Positions 6,400-15,122 of a DNA stretch of 23,205 bases are shown here, piece after piece (within the stretch, counting starts at the first letter, position 1; every line of letters begins with the position of its first letter). Source of the stretch: a virus; the IMG/VR virus record IMGVR_UViG_3300042691_048644, positions 1 to 23,205 of that record, one strand, 5' to 3'. The notes below the pieces were generated by a model. It did not search any database, was not told where the DNA came from, and saw only the letters and a list, made by a program, of their open reading frames with translations. The translations under genes were made by a program, and so were the position numbers.

Positions 6400-8475
6400 A
6401 TGGCTGGAGCAAATAGCAATATTCAGATAACAGACTTGGATTTTAATGATATTAAAACTAATCTGAGGAACTTCTTAAAGTCGCAAAACGCTTTAAAAGA
6501 CTATAACTTTGAAGGTTCAGCACTCTCTGTACTATTAGACATTCTCTCATATAATACGCAGTACAATGCATATTATTTGAACATGGTTGCAAATGAGATG
6601 TTCTTAGACTCCGCAATTCAGAGAGAATCTGTCGTTTCACTAGCAAAACTTTTAAATTACACACCAAAATCCGCTATTGCACCCGAAGCTACAATTAATG
6701 TTCTTGTGAATCAGGTAACAGATGCATCATTAACTTTACCTAAAAATGCACAGTTTCTTTCGGAAAATATTGATGGTACTAACTATAACTTTGTCACAAC
6801 AGACTCTTCAACTGTGGCGGTTTCTGGCCAGCAAGCACTCTTTTCAAATGTATCAATAAAACAAGGTATTGTTTCATCAATATCATATCAAGTGGATTCT
6901 ACCACAAATCCAACATATACCTTCTCTATTCCTGATGAGAACGTTGATACCACAACACTTTTGGTGTCTGTACAACAGTCTGTTTCGAATACAACATATG
7001 AAATCTTCACAAAAGCATCAGATGTTTTGTTGTTAACGGCCGAGTCAACTGTTTACTTCTTGCAGGAGGGTGTCAACGGTTTATATGAAATCAATTTTGG
7101 TGATGGTATATTAGGCAAAAAACTTGTTAATGGTAATATTGTTAATCTGAATTACTTGTCTACAAGCGGATCAGGATCCGCTGGTGCAAACAGTTTCATC
7201 AACATGAATTCAATTGGAGGATTCTCCAACGTTACTGTTACATCTGTACAGCCAGCATCCTTTGGCCAAGATAGAGAATCTGTAGATTCCATAAAGTTTC
7301 AGGCACCAAAGTCTTTCTCTGCACAAAAACGTGCAGTGACTAAAGAAGATTATATAACAGCAATTCAACAGAACAATTTAGGTTATTCTTTTGATGCTGT
7401 CAACGTTTGGGGTGGACAAGAAAATGATGTACCAATTTATGGCCAAGTTTTCATTTCATTGAAGCCAGCAGGTTCTTACAACCTAACGCAATTACAGAAA
7501 CAGAAGTTGATTCAAGATGTAATTAAGCCAATTTCGGTACTTACAGTGACACCAACAATTGTGGATCCGGACTATAGTTACTTGCAATTGACTATAAATG
7601 TACTGTATGATCCAAATAAAACAAATTTAACATCTTCACAAATCAAAACAAATGTGAAGACTGCAATTTTAAATTTGGCTGCAAGTCAGTTAAATACTTT
7701 TAACTCCACATTTAATATTACAAACTTTAATAATGTGGTAAACAATGTCAGTTCATCAATTATTACAAATGAAATAAGTGTACAAGTACAGAAGAAATTC
7801 TTTCCAATTTTGACTGTACCAACAACATATAGTCTTTATTATGGAACACCACTCAAAAGAGGTATGTTCCAAAGTGGAATCAGCACATCACCATCATTGC
7901 AATTCAGAGATCCAGACAATCTATCATCAATTATTGATGGCGTACAAATTGAAGAGATGCCATCGTCAACTGGTGGTGTTGAATCAATTTCCATTATCAA
8001 TCCAGGCTTTGGTTATCAGAGTGCACCAACAATTGAAATTCTTGGCGACGGCGTTGGTGCAACAGCAGAGGCTGTAATTTCTATTACCGGTTCATTGAAG
8101 TCGATCAATATAACTAACAAAGGTTCTGGTTACACAAATGCGATTGTTAAGATTACAGCAAAGTCAAATGATACTACAGGTCAATTGGCGGCCGCAATTG
8201 TAAACCTTGAAGGTCGTTACGGTACACTAAGATCATTCTACAATAACAATGAGAACGTGAAGATCATATTGAATAGTTCTGTTGGTACTATTGATTACAA
8301 CTTGGGTGTGATAACACTTGAAAACTTCAATCCTTATGGTGTACAGAATGATCTCGGTCAGTTGACAGTTTCTGCAAATCCAACAACATCGATTATTTCG
8401 TCAACTTATAATAGGATCATCACAGTAGATTCATTTGATCCGAATTCGATTATTGTTAACGTAAATACTAAGTAA
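6400..8475 (+). CDS. gp6: Baseplate wedge subunit gp6 with inserted Gly-Tyr beta module
   Basis: gp6 dimers form the inner ring of the baseplate (gpJ family, TssF-like). The N-terminus is characteristic: ITDLDFNDIKTNLRNFLKSQ, then YNFEGSALSVLLDILSYNTQYNAYYLNMVANEMFLDSAI (about 35-75). The middle contains the expected LYEINFGDGILGKKL motif and FQAPKSFSAQKRAVTKEDY (about 301-319), which match gpJ/gp6 proteins. At 691 aa it is slightly longer than T4 gp6 (660). Residues about 524-588 hold two copies of a module with a G-x-GY core (NPGFGYQSAPTIEI and NKGSGYTNAIVKI) that T4 gp6 lacks and that recurs in three other proteins here. AGAGAGAA at 6384-6391 may serve as ribosome-binding site. Confidence 0.92.
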   Translation: MAGANSNIQITDLDFNDIKTNLRNFLKSQNALKDYNFEGSALSVLLDILSYNTQYNAYYLNMVANEMFLDSAIQRESVVSLAKLLNYTPKSAIAPEATINVLVNQVTDASLTLPKNAQFLSENIDGTNYNFVTTDSSTVAVSGQQALFSNVSIKQGIVSSISYQVDSTTNPTYTFSIPDENVDTTTLLVSVQQSVSNTTYEIFTKASDVLLLTAESTVYFLQEGVNGLYEINFGDGILGKKLVNGNIVNLNYLSTSGSGSAGANSFINMNSIGGFSNVTVTSVQPASFGQDRESVDSIKFQAPKSFSAQKRAVTKEDYITAIQQNNLGYSFDAVNVWGGQENDVPIYGQVFISLKPAGSYNLTQLQKQKLIQDVIKPISVLTVTPTIVDPDYSYLQLTINVLYDPNKTNLTSSQIKTNVKTAILNLAASQLNTFNSTFNITNFNNVVNNVSSSIITNEISVQVQKKFFPILTVPTTYSLYYGTPLKRGMFQSGISTSPSLQFRDPDNLSSIIDGVQIEEMPSSTGGVESISIINPGFGYQSAPTIEILGDGVGATAEAVISITGSLKSINITNKGSGYTNAIVKITAKSNDTTGQLAAAIVNLEGRYGTLRSFYNNNENVKIILNSSVGTIDYNLGVITLENFNPYGVQNDLGQLTVSANPTTSIISSTYNRIITVDSFDPNSIIVNVNTK

Positions 8476-8476
8476 A

Positions 8477-11281
8477 ATGATTCCCGATTTTCAGAAAACT
8501 TCTTTACTGATACCATCTCAACTTCCCTCTTTTGTTAGGGAAAATCCAGACTATGACAAGTTCGTTACGTTCTTGCAGGCATACTACGAATGGATGGAAC
8601 AGAATGGTAATGTCACAGAGAGAAGTAAAAACATTCTCAACTATAAAGATATTGACAGAACATCGGAAGAATTTTTAGATTATTTCACAAATGAATTCTT
8701 GCAATATTTTCCACAAGAAGTTCTAATCGACAAGAAAACTGCCGTAAAGTATGCTCGTCAGCTGTACTACACAAAAGGCACACCAGCATCTTATCAATTT
8801 TTGTTTAGAATTTTATATAATTCAGATTTTGATGTTTTCTATACAAAAGATGCAGTTCTAAAAGCTTCTGATGGTGCTTGGTATGTTGCGAAAAGTTTAA
8901 AACTGGCAACAGGAAATAAAAATTTCTTGAAAGTCAATAACTATAGACTGTTTGGTGAGACAACAAAGACGATTGCAACAATTGAAAATGCAACATCAAC
9001 AGGCAATATAATTGAAGTTTTTATTTCCGACATTACAAGATTGTTTCAGTCGGGTGAATTTGTTAGAGTAGTTGATACAAACAATCAAGATATTTTGTTT
9101 GGTGGACAATCACTTAGAGCAAAAATTGTGGGACAAATTAGTCAGATAAGAATTGATCCAAACAAAAGAGGTTTATTGTATGAAACTGGCGATCCAGTAG
9201 TCGTTTATGGTGGATTAAACTCTGCCAATGGAATTGGTGCATCTGCAACAGTTGGATTAACAACATCAGGATCAATTCAACGTATAAATGTTATTGATGG
9301 AAGTTATGGATATAGAGAAAATCCAAATACAATCATTTCATTTACAAATGCACCAGGTGCAACTGCTGTTGTTGGTTCTATAGATCCCGACTCAACAAAA
9401 ACCGCCAATGTTGCCTTAATACCCATAGAAACAATTGCACTAAAAAGATTCACACCAATAGGAAATACAAATTATTTCTTTTCGAACGTTGCTTCCGCAA
9501 ATGCAAATACCAGATTATCTGATGCGTTTTCTTTTATTCAGTTTTCTGCATATCCAATATCGTCCATTTTTGTTACAAATGGTGGCGGCGGCGTTAGAAC
9601 TATTCCAACGGTGCAAGCGACATCCGTATATCAGAATGATATAGGCGGCTCGGTTGATCTGGGTAATCTGGGTATACTTTCACCAATTCGAATCATAAGT
9701 GGTGGTCACGGATATCAAGCGAATGATCAAATTGTTTTTTCTGGTGGAAGTGGTGTTGGTGCTCGAGCAAATGTGACAGCTGTCTCCAATACTGGTGCAA
9801 TCACAGATGTTGAATATCTTTCTGTCTCTGTAAAAGATTATCCACCTGGTGGTTTTGGTTATTCTCAACTGTCTTTACCTACATTAACCGTACAATCAGC
9901 CAATGGACAAGCTGCGAATGCGAGTTTGATTGTCCCTGGTGTGCTTGGTAGAGGTGCAACATTCTCTTTAGTTACAGACAGAACTGGTTCCGTTACAACA
10001 ATTAATGTAGTTAATCCTGGTGAAGATTATGTTTCAGCACCTGGTATTTCTTTAAAGGTTGAAGATATTTTAGTTTCCAATGTCAGTTCAACATTGGAAA
10101 AAGGAGATGTTATTTTTCAAGGCACTAATGCCAATACATCGACATATTTGGCATACATAGATTCACTTTCAGTATATCAATTCAATAATGATCCTGCACA
10201 AACAATATACAACTTGCGTGTCTACGACTACAATACGACACCAAATACTGCATTACCATTGAAGGCAGAAAACAATGTTAATCTACAAATGGTTGGTGCA
10301 GCACTAGATTCAAACTATAATTCTAGTGGCGTGAGAAGATATGGTGACGGTAACGCAAGAGCTAATGCATCATTTTTGAACGGGCTGGTTGTCAGTCAAG
10401 GGCAATACCTGAACTCAAGAGGCAAACCAAGTTCTTCAGATGTATTGCAAAGTAAAATATATAACAACTTCACTTACATAATTAGTGTTGAAAAAGAGAT
10501 TGAAAAGTATAGAGAAATATTATTGAATCTCTTACACCCAACTGGAATGAATTTTTTGGGGCGTTACATACTTAGATCAAATACAGAATTAAATCTGGAT
10601 GCTTCTAGTTCATTAGATCAAGGCAAACCGATAGATTTTTTTACAGGAACTACTGCCACACAGGCACAAATGTATGCCAACTTTACAAATAAAAGTAATA
10701 ATATAATTTATTTCAGTAATTTGAATAGTGTAAACCTTGCAAATATTGTATCGGCAAACACAAATTCAATTGTTTTGAAACCAACAAATGGTCCTCAAGT
10801 ATCGTCGAAAGTGATTTATGTCAATGGTGCAGCCTCAACAGTTACGATTGAAAGTAATGTTTGGTTAACATTTGCGAATGTTGCGTTCGTGTCTGGTAAT
10901 TCCGGTTCCAATGTCATAAATATTACATCATTGACTAACGCTTATAATATTATAAACAATGGTCAATATAGCAACACAGCCTATCCAATCAAAGATATTG
11001 TCTATGTGGGCGATAGCGTTTTGGTGGATAATAATACAAGTAAGATTGTACAGAGTGTTGATTTTGAAAATGATCGAATTTATTTGACAACGAATTTAAC
11101 ATCGAATGTTGGTAATTCATACATGGCAGTGAACAGAACATTTGTTGCAAACACATCAACAAATTCAAAACAGATATTCATTTACGGAATAATTGGTCAA
11201 TCTTATACTTTACCAGAAATCACAACAGAAAATGGTTTGATAATAATAACTCAGGATGATAGAAAACTTCTATTAGGATAA
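8477..11281 (+). CDS. gp7: Baseplate wedge subunit gp7-like
   Basis: T4 gp7 (1032 aa) is part of the wedge core with gp6 and carries gp8, gp10 and gp11. This 934-aa protein matches the C-terminal part of T4 gp7. Residues ~25-130 read YDKFVTFLQAYYEWMEQ ... YTKGTPASYQFLFRILYN, parallel to FCEAYIQYLSDGYG ... YSTKGIEASYKFLFKVLYN in T4. A second match, LLHPTGMNFLGRY (HP at 687-688), parallels the T4 FVHPVGFGF segment. The propeller-like N-terminal part of T4 gp7 is missing. Between the two matches lie four Gly-Tyr/Gly-Gly beta modules (about 269-301, 362-380, 405-440, 508-530). The last ~230 residues are Asn/Thr/Ser/Val-rich beta repeats of unknown function. ATG at 8477 follows the gp6 stop by one base. 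Confidence 0.8.
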   Translation: MIPDFQKTSLLIPSQLPSFVRENPDYDKFVTFLQAYYEWMEQNGNVTERSKNILNYKDIDRTSEEFLDYFTNEFLQYFPQEVLIDKKTAVKYARQLYYTKGTPASYQFLFRILYNSDFDVFYTKDAVLKASDGAWYVAKSLKLATGNKNFLKVNNYRLFGETTKTIATIENATSTGNIIEVFISDITRLFQSGEFVRVVDTNNQDILFGGQSLRAKIVGQISQIRIDPNKRGLLYETGDPVVVYGGLNSANGIGASATVGLTTSGSIQRINVIDGSYGYRENPNTIISFTNAPGATAVVGSIDPDSTKTANVALIPIETIALKRFTPIGNTNYFFSNVASANANTRLSDAFSFIQFSAYPISSIFVTNGGGGVRTIPTVQATSVYQNDIGGSVDLGNLGILSPIRIISGGHGYQANDQIVFSGGSGVGARANVTAVSNTGAITDVEYLSVSVKDYPPGGFGYSQLSLPTLTVQSANGQAANASLIVPGVLGRGATFSLVTDRTGSVTTINVVNPGEDYVSAPGISLKVEDILVSNVSSTLEKGDVIFQGTNANTSTYLAYIDSLSVYQFNNDPAQTIYNLRVYDYNTTPNTALPLKAENNVNLQMVGAALDSNYNSSGVRRYGDGNARANASFLNGLVVSQGQYLNSRGKPSSSDVLQSKIYNNFTYIISVEKEIEKYREILLNLLHPTGMNFLGRYILRSNTELNLDASSSLDQGKPIDFFTGTTATQAQMYANFTNKSNNIIYFSNLNSVNLANIVSANTNSIVLKPTNGPQVSSKVIYVNGAASTVTIESNVWLTFANVAFVSGNSGSNVINITSLTNAYNIINNGQYSNTAYPIKDIVYVGDSVLVDNNTSKIVQSVDFENDRIYLTTNLTSNVGNSYMAVNRTFVANTSTNSKQIFIYGIIGQSYTLPEITTENGLIIITQDDRKLLLG

Positions 11282-11284
11282 AAA

Positions 11285-12517
11285 ATGGCAACAATAAAAA
11301 TTACAGAATTATCAGCAAGAACATTAACATCTGATACTGCAAATACAATATTTGTTGGTGTAGATTTAGAGACAGGTATAACAGGAAAATATACAGCCAA
11401 AAACATGGCAGACAATCTGTATGCGAATAATTCGTTGAATGTTGGTAACAATTTCACATTACTGAGTAAACCAATTACATTTGCTGATGGTACAACACAA
11501 AATACTTCTTTTGTTGTGACAGGCACATATGCAAATGCTGCTTTCTTAAATGCAAACTCAGCATATAACTCACAGAATACTACTGGTTCATATGCAAACT
11601 CAGCATATACTCAAGCTAATACCGCCAACACAAATGCAGCTACAGCAGATTCAAAAGCAGTATCAACTGGATCTTATGCTAACTCAGCATTTTCAGCAGC
11701 CAATTCAGCTGATAGTAAAGCAGTTACAGCTGGATCATATGCAAATTCAGCATTTTCAGCAGCCAATACAGCAGACTCCAAAGCAGTAACAGCTGGTTCT
11801 TATGCAAATTCAGCATTTTCAGCAGCCAATACAGCAGACTCCAAAGCAGTAACAGCTGGATCTTATGCAAACTCTGCATTTGATGTGGCAAACTCAGCAG
11901 CATTGTATGCCAACGGTTCTTTCATACAAGCAAATGCTGCTTATACCAGAGCCAACAATTCTCTTGATGCGAATACTGGTGGCACGGTAACTGGCAATGT
12001 AACAGTAACAGCATTCACAAACCTAGGAAACGTTAGTAATGTAATCATTACTGGTGGTTCAGCAAACAATATTTTAACCACAGATGGTGTAGGAGGAAAT
12101 TTAAGTTGGACTTCGAAAACCACTTTTCCTGGTCAAGCTTTTGTAGAAACATTTACGATACTAACTTCACCCGGATCATCGATCACTATTGACACATTGA
12201 ACCAATCGAGCACTTATTACACCAGTAATACCTCTTCAAACATCACTATAAATTTTAGAGGTAATTCCACCACAACATTAGATAACACAATACAAACTGG
12301 TCAGATCACAACCGCGGTAGTATTGATTACAAATGGTGCTACGGGTTTTTACATAAATGCATTTCAAATTGATGGGGTATCAGTAACTCCAAAATGGTTA
12401 ACTGGAATTGCACCAAGTTCAGGTAATGCTAACAGCATTGATGTTTATAATATTACTATTATTAAAACGGCCGCATCCACTTATACTGTATTGGCTGGAA
12501 TTTCTAAATTTTCTTAA
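11285..12517 (+). CDS. Tail fibre-like protein with alanine-rich 21-residue repeats
   Basis: Probable trimeric fibre. The N-terminus (MATIKITELSARTL ... residues 1-50) resembles a motif common at the start of phage structural proteins, and TFADGTTQNTS (about 64-74) is a common fibre element. Residues ~80-215 are Ala/Asn/Ser-rich heptads. They include three almost identical 21-residue units of the form GSYANSAFSAANTADSKAVTA, three heptads each, suggesting an extended trimeric coiled coil. The C-terminal ~130 residues are beta-rich, with KWLTGIAPSSGNANSIDVYN and a TVLAGISKFS end. This resembles the C-terminal domain in many aquatic phage fibres with a W-x-G-G-x-AP core. AGGA at 11275-11278 is the ribosome-binding site. 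It sits between gp7 and gp8, which are adjacent in T4, so it is an insertion in the wedge operon. Confidence 0.8.
   Translation: MATIKITELSARTLTSDTANTIFVGVDLETGITGKYTAKNMADNLYANNSLNVGNNFTLLSKPITFADGTTQNTSFVVTGTYANAAFLNANSAYNSQNTTGSYANSAYTQANTANTNAATADSKAVSTGSYANSAFSAANSADSKAVTAGSYANSAFSAANTADSKAVTAGSYANSAFSAANTADSKAVTAGSYANSAFDVANSAALYANGSFIQANAAYTRANNSLDANTGGTVTGNVTVTAFTNLGNVSNVIITGGSANNILTTDGVGGNLSWTSKTTFPGQAFVETFTILTSPGSSITIDTLNQSSTYYTSNTSSNITINFRGNSTTTLDNTIQTGQITTAVVLITNGATGFYINAFQIDGVSVTPKWLTGIAPSSGNANSIDVYNITIIKTAASTYTVLAGISKFS
11669..11857 (+). repeat. Three tandem 63-bp in-frame repeats in the fibre gene
   Basis: Units are 11669-11731, 11732-11794 and 11795-11857, with a partial fourth from 11858. 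Units two and three differ by only two bases by eye (GGATCA versus GGTTCT at the start); unit one is more diverged. Each encodes 21 residues, three heptads. Degenerate older units lie upstream from about 11521 (GTYANAAFLNAN, GSYANSAYTQAN). High DNA identity between units implies recent duplication or homogenisation and makes the array prone to length change. Confidence 0.9.
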
Positions 12518-12526
12518 GTACTAATC

Positions 12527-13681
12527 ATGCCATTATTTTCATCATTTTCCGGTAGTTTGTCTATACTTGCGGGCCCGGTACCTTTAATTATTACACCAAG
12601 CACAACAAGCATGACTGAGGGTGAAGAGGTGGTTTTCACAATTACTGGCCCCAGTAATACATATTTTCTAACTCCTCAAAATTTACGACCTCATTCATTA
12701 AACGCCGCATTTAAAACTGTAACTGTGTCTGGAGGAGAAGCCACAGTTTCTTATTTTGTTGGAATAAACTCCAATAATACTGAATCAGATAATGTATGGA
12801 GAATGAATGTTCGTACCGGAAGTACAACAGGACCAATTGTTGCTACTAGCGCAGACATTACAGTTTCTACCGTAATTGCGGGAACCTTTATTGATGAGGT
12901 GGCTGGATCAAGAAGTTGGACTGTTCCCGATGGAGTTACTAGTATTTCTTTCATAATCGTTGGTGGTGGCGGCGGCGGCGGCGGTTATCAATCCGGCACT
13001 GGCCGAGGCGGGGGAGGAGGAGGTGCTGTTGCAGCTCGAAATAATGTAGCTGTAACGCCTGGCGGCACAGTAAGTTACACTATCGGTGCGGGTGGAACTG
13101 GTGGAGCAAATACTACCAATGGTGGAAATGGTGGAGCTTCGTCGTGCCGATCAGCAATCGCTGGTGGAGGTCAAGCAGCAACTGGTGCCACCGGCGGCGC
13201 CGGCGGCGTTCGAAGCGGCACGACCGATCTTGGCGGCAATGGCGGCGCCGGTGGACAAGGCAACAGTACTAACGCCGGCGGCGGTGGTGGTGCCGGCGGA
13301 CTAGCAGGTAATGGCGGCCAAGGTGGCAGCACCGCCGCTGGCTTCGCCGCTCAAGCAGGCAGCGGCGGCGGTGGCGGCGGAGGTGCCAGCAGCGGGGGCA
13401 TCGGCGGCGCCGGTGGGGGTTGTGATCTTACCCATGGATTAGGAACTTTAGTAAATGGCTCGGTCGGCGCCACGGGGGCTTCAGGTTTTGCAGGTTTAAC
13501 TAATTCCGGGTCCGGAGGTAACTTCCCTGGTTCCGGCGGCGGATCCAGTAAAAGCCCCGTATCGCCCACCGGCCTGGGCGGCAAGGCCGGCGGAATACTT
13601 ATAGTATGGCCAGGAAACTTAAGACAAGCACAAATGACTCCAGGAAATCCTCCACAAAACACTGGAACTTTACCTTCTTAA
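12527..13681 (+). CDS. Glycine-rich adhesin-like protein
   Basis: Probable receptor-binding protein. Residues 1-~115 form a beta-rich domain like Ig/Calx-beta modules (PLIITPSTTSMTEGEEVVFTI). At about 130 a linker RSWTVPDGVTSISFIIVGGGG opens a glycine-rich domain of ~230 residues with long Gly runs and GG-x-GG repeats, closing with GGKAGGILIVWPG. This layout is a known glycine-rich domain type in phage and bacterial surface proteins. In phage S16 gp38, Gly-rich motifs pack as polyglycine II helices with host-specific loops; by inference the N/S/T/A/R loops here could play that role. The DNA of the Gly-rich part is far more GC-rich than its neighbours. The gene starts nine bases after the fibre gene with no clear Shine-Dalgarno (GTACTAATC). 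A smaller chance is a fibre-tip chaperone/adhesin for the gene upstream. Confidence 0.8.
   Translation: MPLFSSFSGSLSILAGPVPLIITPSTTSMTEGEEVVFTITGPSNTYFLTPQNLRPHSLNAAFKTVTVSGGEATVSYFVGINSNNTESDNVWRMNVRTGSTTGPIVATSADITVSTVIAGTFIDEVAGSRSWTVPDGVTSISFIIVGGGGGGGGYQSGTGRGGGGGGAVAARNNVAVTPGGTVSYTIGAGGTGGANTTNGGNGGASSCRSAIAGGGQAATGATGGAGGVRSGTTDLGGNGGAGGQGNSTNAGGGGGAGGLAGNGGQGGSTAAGFAAQAGSGGGGGGGASSGGIGGAGGGCDLTHGLGTLVNGSVGATGASGFAGLTNSGSGGNFPGSGGGSSKSPVSPTGLGGKAGGILIVWPGNLRQAQMTPGNPPQNTGTLPS
12960..13610 (+). other. GC-rich island within the adhesin gene
   Basis: Hand counts for the 60-base lines at 13201 and 13321 give 43 and 47 G+C (about 72 and 78 percent); the line at 14041 in gp8 has about 25 percent. 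Glycine codons force some of this, but the third position also shifts to GGC and GCC across about 13190-13420, whereas glycine elsewhere in the window is mostly GGT or GGA. The change is sharp on both sides and inside one reading frame. Confidence 0.85.
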
Positions 13682-13745
13682 AGGAAGGTGATGTAACTGA
13701 ACCGCCGATGAAACAATCAATAAAATTCAGAATAAATAAAATACT
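13682..13745 (+). promoter_or_regulatory. 64-base gap with late-promoter-like AATAAATA before gp8
   Basis: This is the second longest gap in the window. AATAAATA at 13731-13738 matches the T4 late octamer TATAAATA at seven of eight positions, seven bases before the gp8 ATG. Together with the similar site before gp25 it suggests that the two gaps restart transcription. AT-rich sequence gives this motif by chance fairly often, so confidence is modest. No stable terminator hairpin is seen behind the adhesin gene. Confidence 0.35.
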
Positions 13746-15113
13746 ATGACAAATAAAATCGTAATCACACCAGAAGCAAAACTTTTACAAGTTCAACAAA
13801 GTTATTATGCACCTGTTGCTGTAATTACAGCAAAAAATAATTTGCCCGCTGAAACAAACTATTGTTTTCTTTCAAGAGTGGATCCTTGGCCAGTAGCAAA
13901 TACTCCACCTACTCCTGGACTGGATCAAAAAAGTAGAAAAGAAGTTTTTAAAAATATTTTTGCCGTAAAAAAAGTAAATACATCCGACATTTCTCCTGTG
14001 ATACAAAGAATAGATTGGGAGCCGGGAGTTGTTTTTGATTATTACCGTGATAATGTTAATATGTTGGAAAAAGACGAAAACAAAATTTTGAATTATAATT
14101 TTTATGCTAAAAATAAATATGATCAGGTTTTTAAGTGTCTGTGGAATGGAAACGGCGCTGTTGCAACAGATGAACCAGTGTTTACACCTGGTACATACGG
14201 AACAAATAACATTTATGCTGGCTCGGATGGTTACAAATGGAAATTTATTTATTCAATTGACGCCGGCTTAAAAGTTAAATTCATGGATATAAATTGGATG
14301 CCCATTGGCGTCAGTGCAACATCATTGAACCCACTATTATCTTCAGAAGGTATTGGTGGAGTTGAAGTCATAAATGTTTTTAATGGTGGTTCCGGTTACG
14401 ATTCGGTTAATGCAACAATTACAGTAACTGTAACAGGAGATGGTAATGGTGTAGTTGCAACCGCAAATACATCCAATGGTTCAATTATTGATATCATCGT
14501 TACAAATCCTGGTGCAAATTATACTTATGCAAATGTTGTAGTAACATCTTCGTTAGGTAATGGTGTTGTTGCATATGCAAACACATCACCAGTTGGTGGC
14601 CACGGATTCGATCCAATTTCTGAACTTGGTTGTTCACATGTTATGTATTCGATTGAATTTAATGGTTCGGAAAGTAATCAAATACCAACAGACATTGATT
14701 TTCACCAATTAGGTTTAGTTGTCAATCCCACCTCAAAACAAACAACTCCAGACGCCGCAAACGGTGCAATCTATAGAACAACCACCGATTTTATTTTGGC
14801 TTCAGGTTTTGGTGCTTTTGAAAATGATGAAATTGTTTATCAAGGTACATCTTTAGCTGCAGCAACCTTTACTGCAAAAGTTTTAAGTTTTGATGTTGCT
14901 AGCAATGTACTTAGACTCATAAATATAACGGGAACTCCAATAATTAATGGTTCTGTTTACGGAAACACATCATCAACAGCAAGAACTGTACTAACCGTCA
15001 GTTATCCAAGCTTTGTTTTATTCTCTGGTTACTTGGCATATATAGAAAATAGAGAAAGCATTCAAAGAAGTTCTGACGGCATAGAACAATATAGATTCGT
15101 ATTAGGTTACTAA
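13746..15113 (+). CDS. gp8: Baseplate wedge subunit gp8 with inserted Gly-Tyr beta module
   Basis: gp8 dimers bind gp7 and gp10 in the T4 wedge. Matches to T4 gp8 (334 aa) are an N-terminal region with CFLSRVDPWP (about 39-48; T4 ITFGRSEPW), then VIQRIDWEPG (T4 VIPRRDWGD), then FKCLWNGNG, GSDGYKWKFIYSID (T4 GDGYVWEYLFEI) and a C-terminal GYLAYIENRESIQRSSDGIEQYRFVLGY, split here as YLAYIENR and EQYRFVL (T4 GEMIYMENR ... EEINILFTF). The extra length, 455 aa in all, is largely residues ~208-280, which hold two Gly-Tyr/Gly-Asn-Tyr beta modules also found in gp6, gp7 and the 551-aa protein. It lies ten bases ahead of the DUF4815-type gene and opens a new block after the fibre cassette. Confidence 0.85.
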   Translation: MTNKIVITPEAKLLQVQQSYYAPVAVITAKNNLPAETNYCFLSRVDPWPVANTPPTPGLDQKSRKEVFKNIFAVKKVNTSDISPVIQRIDWEPGVVFDYYRDNVNMLEKDENKILNYNFYAKNKYDQVFKCLWNGNGAVATDEPVFTPGTYGTNNIYAGSDGYKWKFIYSIDAGLKVKFMDINWMPIGVSATSLNPLLSSEGIGGVEVINVFNGGSGYDSVNATITVTVTGDGNGVVATANTSNGSIIDIIVTNPGANYTYANVVVTSSLGNGVVAYANTSPVGGHGFDPISELGCSHVMYSIEFNGSESNQIPTDIDFHQLGLVVNPTSKQTTPDAANGAIYRTTTDFILASGFGAFENDEIVYQGTSLAAATFTAKVLSFDVASNVLRLINITGTPIINGSVYGNTSSTARTVLTVSYPSFVLFSGYLAYIENRESIQRSSDGIEQYRFVLGY

Positions 15114-15122
15114 AGGAAAAAA

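Noticed and set aside
11550-11789. Plus-strand 79-aa Gln/His-rich open frame
   Set aside because: Out-of-frame reading of the 63-bp repeats; the in-frame product is the fibre.
11669-11857. CRISPR-like array
   Set aside because: Repeats are directly adjacent, in frame and coding; there are no unique spacers.
13351-13662. Minus-strand proline-rich 103-aa open frame
   Set aside because: It is the complement of Gly codons in the GC-rich adhesin (GGC read backwards as GCC, GGX as proline codons) and has no start signal.
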